In this document: one piece after another, positions 44,476 through 52,419 of the stretch
Numbering within the stretch: the first letter of the stretch is position 1
Layout of the letters: every line of letters starts with the position of its first letter
Assembly: GCA_934754505.1 (NCBI GenBank)
Contig: CAKVIE010000012.1
Location: 1 to 61,009, forward strand
Direction: 5' to 3'
Length of the DNA stretch: 61,009 bases
From: an uncultured Candidatus Melainabacteria bacterium
Lineage (GTDB): Bacteria; Cyanobacteriota; Vampirovibrionia; Gastranaerophilales; Gastranaerophilaceae
Notes under the pieces: generated by a model
What the model saw: only the letters and a program-made list of their open reading frames with translations
The model's database searches: none
Told to the model about the DNA's origin: nothing
Program-made: the position numbers and the translations under genes

Positions 44476-45569
44476 AAAGTAGTTTTTTTATTTGATTTTC
44501 CATTGAAAACTCTTGGACTTTAGCTTTCCATCATGAGGAGTTTTTTAGGTTGGGTTGATTACTCAAATCGTCATCACTCTATGCAAAATCCGCAGTTCAG
44601 GATGACGAAAAATTATTGATTTTCTCGCAATGATATTCCCTCCAAAATCGTCATCACGAGGAGCGGAGCGACGTGGTGATCCAGTAAAATTATGGATAAT
44701 TTATAAAAAAACAAATCGAGCATATTGGAGAGAGTATTTGTTGTTTTCGAAGTTTGCGTTAAAAATTTTCAATGTTTGAGGACAGAGTCCGAGTTTTGAA
44801 ATTTTAGCAAACGAGAAATTACAAACAAATAACGAGCGGAAATCAGCGAGAGAGTTTCTTTGTGCAACGTTTCTTTGCGGTCAAAGAAATGTTGCGTTAG
44901 TTTGTATTTTGCAAATATAGGTTTTATTTTGTACCCATTCTTTTTCTTTTCTTTCCGAGAGAAAAGAAAAAGAACGTGTACCCCAAGAAAAAGAAAAGAA
45001 TACGGCTCCTGCGGAGTGCTTTAACTCACTTCGTTCGTTTCTTTTGGATTGCCATGGGCAACAAGTTGCCTTTCAGTTTGGTTAATCTGCTTTTATTTAA
45101 GAATATTTGCACGATTTCCTCGCATGACATTAAAAAATATCTGTCATGCTGAACTCGTTTCAGCATCTCAATTTTTAGCTCCTAAACCAAGTTCAGGATG
45201 ACATAAAGTTTTTGATTTTTTTCGCACGTCATCACGAGGAGCGGAGCGACCAGTGAGCAGAGTGCGGAACGGTCAAGGCGGTGAGCCTTGCCGTGCAGAC
45301 ACGTTTATTGCGAACTGGTCAAGACAGCGTAGGGTGGAGTCGAGCAGAGCGAGCGAACCTGAAGTATCAAAAAACATAGCGAATGGTTGCGAAATGAGCG
45401 ACTGTTTTTTGTGAAGCAAATCCAAGACAGTGAAACGACGTGGTGATCCAGCCTTATCTCTGGATTGCCACAAAAATCTAACGATTTTCTCGCAATGACA
45501 TCGGAAAGAAACACGTCATCACGAGCGAAGTCTTTTGCAATGACATAATGCAATATAAAAGGACAAAAG
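44476..45569. repeat. Large repeat island (1.1 kb) between portal block and lysis block
   Basis: No gene. It carries the full ~275-bp interspersed element at 44647-44919, in the same orientation as at 28591. The GTACCCATTC / GAACGTGTACCCC palindrome lies at 44929-45000. GGATTGCCATGGGCAACAAG comes next, then GTCATGCTGAAC / GTTCAGGATGAC at 45143-45203. At 45228-45451 the arms GTCATCACGAG and CGTGGTGATCCAG are separated by a GC-rich insert of about 190 bp. ORFs read through this region are fortuitous. Confidence 0.88.
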
Positions 45570-45905
45570 ATGTTTACAAGCATATCTGCTATGGTAGAGG
45601 CTCTTGCTCAAATGGGCAGGAGCTTTGCCGAATTATTTAAACAACAAAAACAACAACAATCCGAAACCGCTATGCTTAAAGACCGTGAAAAACTTCAAAA
45701 AGCAAGCGATTTGACCGAGCAGAATTTTTGGCTTATGCGTGAATACCTCGCAGCTGACAGCCAATTTACGATGTGGATTGCCCGTCTGATTTATGACAGT
45801 CTGAATAAGAACGAAAAGCGTTTGTTCAGACGGTTTTACAAGCAAAAATCAAAACTTAAAAACCGCATTGAAAAAATACAAAAAGAATTTGAGAAAGTAA
45901 ATTAA
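45570..45905 (+). CDS. Coiled-coil protein of the lysis/late block
   Basis: A 111-residue charged helical protein: MVEALAQMGRSFAELFKQQK, then a Gln/Lys-rich coiled coil, an aromatic patch (NFWLMREYLAADSQFTMWIA) and a basic tail (RFYKQKSKLKNRIEKIQKEF). Not recognised. AAAGGACAAAAG precedes the ATG; the stop overlaps the next start. It may be a lysis accessory or virion-associated protein. Confidence 0.6.
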   Translation: MFTSISAMVEALAQMGRSFAELFKQQKQQQSETAMLKDREKLQKASDLTEQNFWLMREYLAADSQFTMWIARLIYDSLNKNEKRLFRRFYKQKSKLKNRIEKIQKEFEKVN

Positions 45906-46216
45906 TGGAATTTGAACACTATATAACATTTGCGACAATTTGTATTTCCGCCACGGCATTGGTGATGTTTGCAATAATAAAAGCCTGCGATTGGCTTATC
46001 GGACTGAAATACAAAACGATTTTTGATTGTTCAAAAGATTATCAATGTTTAGAAAAATCTTTGAAAGCCGATTTGAATTGCCTTAAAACCGATTTCGCAA
46101 GTAAAGAAACAGTCAAAAATATGAAAGAAGATATGGACGAAATGAAAAACAAAATTAATGATATTCACGATGTCATTATGACTTTCGCCGTCAATAATTT
46201 CAAATCCGACAGATGA
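45905..46216 (+). CDS. Holin-like/spanin-like single-pass membrane protein
   Basis: A 103-residue protein with one N-terminal membrane helix (FATICISATALVMFAIIKAC, residues 8-28) and a long coiled coil (LNCLKTDFASKETVKNMKED, MDEMKNKINDIHDVI). The topology fits class III holins or i-spanin-like lysis proteins and hemolysin XhlA-type proteins. It stands between the coiled-coil gene and the endolysin gene, as expected for a lysis cassette. Confidence 0.65.
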   Translation: MEFEHYITFATICISATALVMFAIIKACDWLIGLKYKTIFDCSKDYQCLEKSLKADLNCLKTDFASKETVKNMKEDMDEMKNKINDIHDVIMTFAVNNFKSDR

Positions 46217-46226
46217 TTTTTTACTC

Positions 46227-46254
46227 TTGAAAAACTTTGAAAATCGGTTATAAT
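46227..46254 (+). promoter_or_regulatory. Promoter of the structured leader and endolysin
   Basis: TTGAAA, 16-bp spacer, TATAAT, facing the endolysin 280 bp downstream. The long leader between them is highly structured. Confidence 0.65.
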
Positions 46255-46536
46255 AATAAAAGCGACAGGCATTAAGATTACTGCTAATAATCTTAATTTT
46301 TAACCCCGTTCGCTATTAATGACTTAATAGCGTTACTGCCAAAATGGTTAGTAACGCTAACTTTTTATCTTTTGCGGTTAATAAAATTAACCAGATTAAA
46401 AATAACGTTTTAACCATAAGCGGTATCTCCTTTCTACTTTTGCCGACCTTTTAACAATTTGAAGTTGTAAGGCGGAATTTCAAAATTTGAACGGAGTGCC
46501 TATCGCTTTTATGATTATATAAATATAGGAGAAATT
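46255..46536 (+). ncRNA. Structured leader with competing hairpins upstream of endolysin
   Basis: Four perfect hairpins are visible. H1: TTAAGATTA with TAATCTTAA (46272-46296). H2: CGCTATTAA TGAC TTAATAGCG (46311-46332). H3: AGCGTTACT with AGTAACGCT (46329-46358), followed at once by CTTTTTAT. H4: GGTTAAT AAA ATTAACC (46376-46392). H2 and H3 share AGCG (46329-46332), so they cannot both form; H3 plus its T-run looks like an intrinsic terminator and H2 like its competitor. This is attenuator architecture, or a separate small RNA ending near 46366. Confidence 0.6.
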
Positions 46537-46965
46537 ATGCAATTATCTGAAAAAGGTAAAGCTCTAATTAAAAAATATGAGGGTCTGAAATTATCTGCCT
46601 ACAAATGTCCTGCGGGTGTTTGGACTATCGGTTACGGGCATACGGCAGGTGTTTTTGAGGGGCAAAAAATTACTTCTGACCAAGCTGATGATTTTTTTGA
46701 CAACGACATAAAACAGTTTGAAAAAATTGTTTTGGAACTTTGCAATGTTCCTCTAAAACAAGGTCAGTTTGATGCTTTGGTTTCATTTGTCTATAACGTT
46801 GGTAAAACAGCTTTTGCGAATTCAACTTTGCTGAAATTATTAAATCAAAAAAAATACACTGCTGCAGGAAATGAATTCTCCCGTTGGGTTTACGTTCGGG
46901 ATAAAAAACTTCAAGGACTTGTTAAAAGACGAATTGATGAACGATTTTTATTTTTTGCTTCTTAA
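46537..46965 (+). CDS. Phage endolysin, GH24 lysozyme (T4/RrrD type)
   Basis: A 142-residue muramidase cutting the MurNAc-GlcNAc bond. The active site is Glu15 in LIKKYEGLKLSAY and Thr30 in GVWTIGYGHT. The position of T4 lysozyme Asp20 is taken by Cys24 (KCPAGVW), giving an E-C-T triad seen in many phage lysozymes. The C-terminal lobe (LVSFVYNVGKTAFANSTLLK, LVKRRIDERFLF) is complete. There is no signal peptide, so release needs a holin, probably the gene at 45905. GGAG lies eight bases before the ATG. Confidence 0.93.
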   Translation: MQLSEKGKALIKKYEGLKLSAYKCPAGVWTIGYGHTAGVFEGQKITSDQADDFFDNDIKQFEKIVLELCNVPLKQGQFDALVSFVYNVGKTAFANSTLLKLLNQKKYTAAGNEFSRWVYVRDKKLQGLVKRRIDERFLFFAS

Positions 46966-47010
46966 AAAATCTTTTTTATCGGTTAAAAATAATCTGTTTA
47001 ATACTAATGA

Positions 47011-47044
47011 AAATATTTGAGAAAAACACTTAAATATTTTTTTT
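47011..47044 (+). terminator. Terminator after the endolysin
   Basis: AAATATTTGAG pairs with CTTAAATATTT (one G-U pair), followed by a run of T. It probably marks the right end of the phage-like transcription unit. Confidence 0.65.
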
Positions 47045-47170
47045 AGTTATAAAACGGAAAATATGTTAAAAAAAATATTACCCAAGTGGGCTATTATTTA
47101 GATACATGTTGTATATGAGTAATTTAATTGTTATATCTATTGCCTGTTTTGCAAGGATAATGGAGGAATC

Positions 47171-47392
47171 ATGAAAACAAATTTAAAAACGCAAAAATGT
47201 GTGTATGAAAAAATAATCGATGCAAAAACGGCTTCGGAAATTCTTGGTATTTCTCGTTCGACCGTTTATAAAATGGCTGACAGAAAATTAATTGACTATA
47301 TTGAATACCCTGATGCAATAAGGTTCTACGAGTCTGACGTTTTGGATTATCTTAAACGGCATCGGATAAAGGCTAATATTAGAAAAATTTAA
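47171..47392 (+). CDS. Excisionase-like helix-turn-helix protein
   Basis: A 73-residue MerR-like HTH protein: DAKTASEILGISRSTVYKMA (residues 17-36), then a wing with YIEYPDAIRFYESDVLDYLK. This is the common 'excisionase family' DNA-binding domain. GGAGGAATC precedes the ATG and a strong terminator follows. Without any integrase nearby, a role as excisionase is unlikely; it may regulate the neighbouring phage-like genes or be an ordinary host regulator. Confidence 0.82.
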   Translation: MKTNLKTQKCVYEKIIDAKTASEILGISRSTVYKMADRKLIDYIEYPDAIRFYESDVLDYLKRHRIKANIRKI

Positions 47393-47396
47393 AAAA

Positions 47397-47428
47397 CTCC
47401 GCTGTCATTTTGATAGCGGAGCTTTTTT
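47397..47428. terminator. Bidirectional terminator between the HTH gene and rmuC
   Basis: CTCCGCT pairs with AGCGGAG around an 11-base loop, followed by TTTTTT on the plus strand, with AAAAAA before it serving the minus-strand gene. Confidence 0.88.
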
Positions 47429-47432
47429 GTTT

Positions 47433-48692
47433 TTAATTAAAGGTTTCTCCGTCATCATCAATTTCGTCCGTAAAGGTTGTTTTGATTTTTTTCTTGACAG
47501 GAAGTTCAAGTTTATCAAGTTTTGCAATCTTTTTAATAATGCCTTGATTTCCTTTTATCGGTTTCATAAGGTCTTCAAAATCGTCATTTAAACAAGAAAT
47601 TTTATTTTGAAATTTATCTGCTCTTTTGACAAACCGTTGAAGAGCTTCATAAGTCGAAGTTGCAATTTCTATTACTTCTGCTAAACATTCATTTCTGTTT
47701 TTTTCAATCCAAACTTTATTAATTGTTTTCAAAGTTGCTAAAAGTGTTGACGGGCAAACAATAATGATATTTCTTTCTTCTGCTTTTTTAATTATATCAT
47801 TTTGCGTATAAATATATCCTGCACAGGCTTCGAGCGGAATGAACATCAATTTGAATTGAGGTGTATTTAAGCCCTCAAGATTATTGTATTTCCCGCTTAA
47901 ATCCTCAATCATGCCCGCAACCGATTTATAGAAAAGTTTAAGTTGTGTTTGTTTCTCATTTTCATCTTGAGAATTTGCAAATTCGAGAAAATTATTTAAC
48001 GGACATTTTGAATCAATAATAATATTTTTGTCATCGGGGAAAAACACGACAGCATCGGGACGAGATGGTTTAGAAGGTGAGGAAATATCTTTAAATGTAT
48101 GTTGAGTTATGTAATTCCCTTTTTCTTCATCATCATTTTTATTTACCAAACCTGCCTGCTGCAAGAGGTTTTCCAAAATCATTTCACCGAATGTGCCTCT
48201 GACTTGAGAATTTGCTTTTATAGCATTACTTAAATCATTTGCGGTCGTTTTGATAGAACTGCTTTCATCAATCAGTGTTTTAATTTGTGTTTTTATTTCG
48301 GCGGTATTTGTTGCACCTTGTTTGTTGAAATCTTCAACTTTTTGCTTAAACTCATCGAGATTTTCTTTTAAAGGTTTAAGTTTTTCTTCCAAGGCTTCTC
48401 TGTTTTGTTCTCGCAAATCGGATTGTTCTTCTTTAATAACTTTGTTTGCTATTGCCGTAAAATCTTCTTTTACAATTTTTTGAAGCTGTTCAAGCATTTC
48501 CAATTTTGTTTTGTCGCTCGCATTTTGGCTTTTTAAATTTTGTATTTCCGAAATTAATTCTTCATTTTTTTGTTTAATTTCATTTTTTTCATCGGTAATC
48601 CTTGTTATTTCTTGTTTTTTAACAAGAAAGCCAACAAAAATTCCGACAAGAAAAGTTATCGTTATGACAACCGATGCAACTGCAAATTCCAT
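47433..48692 (-). CDS. rmuC: DNA recombination protein RmuC
   Basis: A 419-residue protein. N-terminal membrane anchor (about residues 3-23), long coiled coil (30-150), then the RmuC nuclease-like domain: GTFGEMILENLLQQAGL, PSRPDAVVFFPDDKNIIIDS (Asp...DSK-type active site), FMFIPLEACAGYIYTQN-like strand and CPSTLLATLKTINKVW. RmuC limits recombination at inverted repeats in E. coli, of some interest given the many palindromic repeats here. AAAGGAG precedes the ATG; 12 bp after the PHP gene in one operon. Confidence 0.93.
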   Translation of the reverse strand: MEFAVASVVITITFLVGIFVGFLVKKQEITRITDEKNEIKQKNEELISEIQNLKSQNASDKTKLEMLEQLQKIVKEDFTAIANKVIKEEQSDLREQNREALEEKLKPLKENLDEFKQKVEDFNKQGATNTAEIKTQIKTLIDESSSIKTTANDLSNAIKANSQVRGTFGEMILENLLQQAGLVNKNDDEEKGNYITQHTFKDISSPSKPSRPDAVVFFPDDKNIIIDSKCPLNNFLEFANSQDENEKQTQLKLFYKSVAGMIEDLSGKYNNLEGLNTPQFKLMFIPLEACAGYIYTQNDIIKKAEERNIIIVCPSTLLATLKTINKVWIEKNRNECLAEVIEIATSTYEALQRFVKRADKFQNKISCLNDDFEDLMKPIKGNQGIIKKIAKLDKLELPVKKKIKTTFTDEIDDDGETFN

Positions 48693-48704
48693 AAAACTCC
48701 TTTA

Positions 48705-49349
48705 TTATATTAAGTTTCCGTGAGTATCCGTTCCGCCTGTTTTGATAAGATTTAATTTTTCGGCAATTTTTTTGACACTGCCTGCTCTGTGAAATTTTAT
48801 TATTCCACGATGTCTTTTGTACGGATAAAAGCATTCCAAGCCATCGAGTCCGATTTTGATCATTTCTTTGACAAAATGTTCGTGATTTATTGTCCAACAG
48901 CATGCAGAATGTGCTAAAACAGCTATTCCGCCTGCTTTATGAATTGCTTCAATCATTTTGGGAACATTTCTTGTTGAAAAAATTCTGATGATATCCTTTT
49001 CGGTTTCGGCTTTGTTTTTTGCCAAAAACGGCTTCAATTCTTCCGAATTAAGGTCAAATCCGTAGCCTAAAAGATGAAGAAAAATACCTTTGTACCAGCA
49101 GTCAAACTCAATTCCCGTAATAAGTTCGGGATATTCGTCCAAATTAATTAATTTGTAGCCGTCAAGTGTGTTGTGGTCGCAGATTGCAAAGTGTTTAAGC
49201 CCCTTTGCTCTTGCCTGCCGAACGAGTTCATCGGCTTGAACTTTGCCGTCAGATGCTGTTGAATGCAAATGAAAATCGACTGTTGTTTTGTAATCTTCTT
49301 CGGTTAAATTATTAAATAAATTTATTATGCTATCTTTTGTTGAAATCAT
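48705..49349 (-). CDS. PHP-domain metal-dependent phosphoesterase
   Basis: A 214-residue PHP enzyme with the metal-binding motifs DFHLHSTASDGKV, AICDHNTLDG, GIEFDCWY, VLAHSACCW and TGGTDTHG. Related enzymes hydrolyse 3',5'-nucleotide bisphosphates (YciV/RNase AM) or other phosphoesters. The core matches the family, though the protein is about 60-70 residues shorter than YciV. It is first in an operon with rmuC and divergent from the EI24-like gene 47 bp away. Confidence 0.9.
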   Translation of the reverse strand: MISTKDSIINLFNNLTEEDYKTTVDFHLHSTASDGKVQADELVRQARAKGLKHFAICDHNTLDGYKLINLDEYPELITGIEFDCWYKGIFLHLLGYGFDLNSEELKPFLAKNKAETEKDIIRIFSTRNVPKMIEAIHKAGGIAVLAHSACCWTINHEHFVKEMIKIGLDGLECFYPYKRHRGIIKFHRAGSVKKIAEKLNLIKTGGTDTHGNLI

Positions 49350-49396
49350 ATTGTATAATTCTCTTATAAAAATAATTATATAATAAGAAATAAATT

Positions 49397-50401
49397 ATGG
49401 CTAAAAAATCAAGTAACAGAATTTTAATGACGTTAAATATCTTTTGGGAAGGTATTGTTCTTTATTGCAAAAATTTGGATACATTTATAAAATATATGTT
49501 TTTCCCCGTATTTGGTGCAATTCTCGGACTTATTTTGATTTTTGCGGCTGATTATTATTTTATTATCAGCATTCCCGAATTGATTAAGAAATACCCTGTT
49601 TTGGATAATATTCCGCTTGTTTTTACGCTTGTGATAATTTGCGTATTTCCCGGGTTTTTGATATTTTGCAAAGCATTTTTTGATTATATGGTTGCAATGG
49701 CTTCGTTAAATTCTATGGTTTACGTTTCCCGTGGCGGAAAAATGAAAAACAAACCATTAGATACCAAGGCTCATGACGATTTGTTGAAAAATAGACTCGC
49801 AAAATACATTCTTTTCCTGTTAATTTTGGCGATTGTTTCAACTATCGGAATGTTTCCGCTTTTCATAATTCCGTTTGGTGTTATTGCGGTTTATTTGTGT
49901 CTTATTTTTCAGGTATTTATGCTTGAAGAATCCACATCTGTTACAGGGGTGTTCAAAAGAAGTTTTTACCTTGTGAAAGGTAATTTTTTGATAACCTTTA
50001 TTTTGCTTGCTTTATCGTTCGGTTTGACTTATGTTCTTTTGCCTAATTTATTGGTATGGGCGATTGAAAAGGGTAAAATTATGAAATATTTAGCACTTCC
50101 TGTTCAAAATTACCTTGATATACTTCCCATAAAAGCTATTATTGCTGAATTTTGGGAAGCTGTTATAATGCCGATTGCACAGCAAAATCCTGCATTAAAT
50201 CAAGCAACTTTATCACTTGAGCCGAAAACGTTTTTTGATACTGCTGCGTATTCCCTTTCATTTACAAAAACTGCTGTTGCGGCTGTTATGACGGGATTTC
50301 TTTTGCCGCTGCGTTGTGCTTGGTTTACGCTTTTATATAAAACTTTTGATACCGAAAAAACTGACGAACTCCGTAAATCTGAAACTAAAAAGGGTAAATA
50401 A
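49397..50401 (+). CDS. EI24/CysZ-like membrane protein
   Basis: A 334-residue integral membrane protein with long amphipathic membrane helices and the EI24-domain pattern (FWEGIVLYCKNLDTFIKYMF, FPVFGAILGLILIFAADYYF, FKRSFYLVKGNFLITFILLA). CysZ relatives are sulfate permeases, but many EI24 proteins have unknown function. The end is hydrophilic. The stop codon overlaps the next ATG by one base (TAATG), linking it with the small gene and metXW downstream, which would fit sulfur supply for methionine; this is inference. Confidence 0.7.
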   Translation: MAKKSSNRILMTLNIFWEGIVLYCKNLDTFIKYMFFPVFGAILGLILIFAADYYFIISIPELIKKYPVLDNIPLVFTLVIICVFPGFLIFCKAFFDYMVAMASLNSMVYVSRGGKMKNKPLDTKAHDDLLKNRLAKYILFLLILAIVSTIGMFPLFIIPFGVIAVYLCLIFQVFMLEESTSVTGVFKRSFYLVKGNFLITFILLALSFGLTYVLLPNLLVWAIEKGKIMKYLALPVQNYLDILPIKAIIAEFWEAVIMPIAQQNPALNQATLSLEPKTFFDTAAYSLSFTKTAVAAVMTGFLLPLRCAWFTLLYKTFDTEKTDELRKSETKKGK

Positions 50402-50619
50402 TGTTTGTTTGCAAAAAATGTAAAAAAGCAGATAAATTTGAATTGATGTTCAGCCCTGATTACGAGGGTGAGAAAAAAATTACGAAAAAATACGATTCAA
50501 AAGGAAGAATAAAAATTTCGGTTGACGGTTATACATTTACGCCCGATTTAATGTTTATGAACAATCATGCCGTTTGCAGTTATTGCGGAAGCATTTATTC
50601 TTGGGAATATCAAGGGTGA
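50401..50619 (+). CDS. Small zinc-ribbon-like protein
   Basis: A 72-residue protein with CKKCKK near the N terminus and CSYCGS near the C terminus, a split CxxC...CxxC zinc-binding pattern separated by about 50 residues. Not recognised. It starts within the stop of the EI24 gene and ends five bases before metX, so it is part of the same operon. Confidence 0.7.
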   Translation: MFVCKKCKKADKFELMFSPDYEGEKKITKKYDSKGRIKISVDGYTFTPDLMFMNNHAVCSYCGSIYSWEYQG

Positions 50620-50624
50620 GGAAA

Positions 50625-51740
50625 ATGAGCAATTCAGTCGGAAAAGTTGAAACAAAAATTTTGCATTATCACAATAAAATTAAACTGAATTCGGGAGTTG
50701 AATTTGGTCCTGTTCAAATTGCATACGAAACGTACGGAACTTTGAATGAAAATAAAGATAATGCGATTTTGGTTTTGCATGCATTGACAGGTGATGCTCA
50801 TGCTGCGGGCTTCCATAACGAAAATGACCGCAAAAAGGGTTGGTGGGACGATATGATAGGTCCTGATAAAGCCTTTGATACCAATAAATATTTTGTTATT
50901 TCATCAAATATGCTTGGCGGCTGTTCCGGAACAACGGGACCGTCCTCAATTAATCCTGCGACGGGTAAGCCTTATGGACTTTCTTTCCCTGTAATTACAA
51001 TGGAAGATGCGGTTGTTGTTCAAAAAATTCTTGTAGATTCTTTCGGCATAAAAAAGTTGATTGTAGCAGGCGGTTCGATGGGCGGAATGCAGGCTCTTGA
51101 GTGGGCAACGGCTTATCCCGAATATGTTTCAAAAGCGATTATAATTGCTTCAACTTCAAGATTAACGGCTCAAGGAATTGCATTTAATGCAGTCGGACGT
51201 AATGCGATTTTGTCAGACCCCGATTTTAATAATGGCGACTACTACGATAAAACTCCTCCCGAAAAAGGGCTTGCCGTTGCGAGAATGATAGGACACATTA
51301 CATATCTTTGCGAAGAATCTATGCATAAAAAGTTTGGCCGCCGTTTGCAAGATAAAGATAAACTCGATTTTGATTTCGGTATAGATTTTCAAGTCGAAAG
51401 CTATTTGCAGCACCAAGGTTTGACCTTTGTTGAAAGGTTTGATGCCAACAGCTATCTTTACATAACAAAAGCCGTTGATTACTTTGACCTTTCGGCAAAA
51501 TACGGTTCTCTTGAAGATGCCTTTAAAAACACTGATTGCAAGTTTTTGATAATTTCCTTCTCTACCGATTGGCTGTTTCCGACTTTCCAATCTAAAGAAA
51601 TTACAAAAGCTCTCGTCAAAGCAGGAAAAGATGTTTCTTTCTGCGAAATAGATTCTCCTTGCGGGCATGATGCATTTTTGCTTGAATTTGACACTCAAAC
51701 CGATATTATAAGTTCATTTTTAAAAAGGGATAATCAATGA
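50625..51740 (+). CDS. metX: Homoserine O-acetyltransferase
   Basis: MetX activates homoserine with acetyl-CoA for methionine synthesis. This 371-residue alpha/beta hydrolase has nucleophile Ser151 in AGGSMGGMQALEWA. The acid is an Asp in the FSTDWLFP segment, and the His is in SPCGHDAFLLEF. The acyltransferase signature NMLGGCSGTTGPSS is present. Start ATG 50625 follows GAGGAAA. Its stop overlaps metW by four bases (ATGA). Acetyl versus succinyl specificity is not certain from sequence alone. Confidence 0.94.
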   Translation: MSNSVGKVETKILHYHNKIKLNSGVEFGPVQIAYETYGTLNENKDNAILVLHALTGDAHAAGFHNENDRKKGWWDDMIGPDKAFDTNKYFVISSNMLGGCSGTTGPSSINPATGKPYGLSFPVITMEDAVVVQKILVDSFGIKKLIVAGGSMGGMQALEWATAYPEYVSKAIIIASTSRLTAQGIAFNAVGRNAILSDPDFNNGDYYDKTPPEKGLAVARMIGHITYLCEESMHKKFGRRLQDKDKLDFDFGIDFQVESYLQHQGLTFVERFDANSYLYITKAVDYFDLSAKYGSLEDAFKNTDCKFLIISFSTDWLFPTFQSKEITKALVKAGKDVSFCEIDSPCGHDAFLLEFDTQTDIISSFLKRDNQ

Positions 51741-52348
51741 ACAAGGAATTTCTAACACACCCGAATTATTCAGAAATTGTAAATCTCGTTGAAAAAAACT
51801 CAAAAGTGCTTGATTTGGGTTGTGGTGACGGGGTTTTACTGAAGCAGCTTATCGACAAGAAAAATGTTAAAGGTTCAGGAATAGAGATTAATCAAAATAG
51901 CGTAATAAATTGTATTCACAACGGTTTGTCGGTTATTCAGGGCGATATTGATGAGGGTTTGGCTGATTTTTCTGACGGAGAACTCGATTATGTGATTTTA
52001 AATCAGACGTTGCAATCGGCACAAAAGCCCGATTATGTTATTAATGAAATGCTTCGTGTCGGGAAAAAAGCGATTGTCGGTTTTCCGAATTTTGCTTATT
52101 GGCGGATTCGTTTTTATCTGCTTTTTAACGGTAAAATGCCGAAGTCCGAAATGCTCCCGTTTGAGTGGTACAATACTCCGAACATTCACCTTTTGACGGT
52201 TCGTGACTTTTTTGATTATTGTGAAAAACGAAATATAAAAATTACTGAGTCGATTTTGCTTCGTCGGGGCAAAGTTATTAAATCTTGTTTTAAAAAGGTT
52301 TTTGCCGATATTTTTGCAGAGGAAGTTATTTTTGTAATCGAAAAATAA
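51737..52348 (+). CDS. metW: Methionine biosynthesis protein MetW
   Basis: A 203-residue class I SAM-dependent methyltransferase-like protein: KVLDLGCGDGVLLKQLI (motif I), YVILNQTLQSAQKP, and FPNFAYWRIRFYLLFNGKMP, the MetW signature. MetW partners MetX and is needed for its acyltransferase activity in several bacteria. Translationally coupled to metX by a four-base overlap. Confidence 0.94.
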   Translation: MNKEFLTHPNYSEIVNLVEKNSKVLDLGCGDGVLLKQLIDKKNVKGSGIEINQNSVINCIHNGLSVIQGDIDEGLADFSDGELDYVILNQTLQSAQKPDYVINEMLRVGKKAIVGFPNFAYWRIRFYLLFNGKMPKSEMLPFEWYNTPNIHLLTVRDFFDYCEKRNIKITESILLRRGKVIKSCFKKVFADIFAEEVIFVIEK

Positions 52349-52387
52349 AAATACCTCATTTGATGTAATGAATTTTTCTCGAAAAAG

Positions 52388-52404
52388 GTATATTCTAAAT
52401 ATAC
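52388..52404. promoter_or_regulatory. Palindrome GTATATT-CTA-AATATAC (possible operator)
   Basis: A perfect seven-base dyad with three-base centre, 16 bp before the ORF at 52420 and overlapping its likely promoter or leader. A similar GTATATA...TATATAC dyad precedes the gene at 55539. Confidence 0.45.
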
Positions 52405-52419
52405 AGAGAAGGGTTTAGT

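Noticed and set aside
45273..45583. Two overlapping minus-strand ORFs in the 45.3-45.6 kb island
   Set aside because: They are readings through GC-rich repeat sequence, where stop codons are rarer by chance.
27642..47392. Complete temperate prophage with attachment sites
   Set aside because: No integrase, repressor or replication genes, and I could not find a credible direct repeat pair at the two ends that is distinct from the host-wide repeats.
47171..47392. True phage excisionase
   Set aside because: The HTH fold fits, but no integrase is nearby and a terminator separates it from the phage-like block; it is called only excisionase-like.
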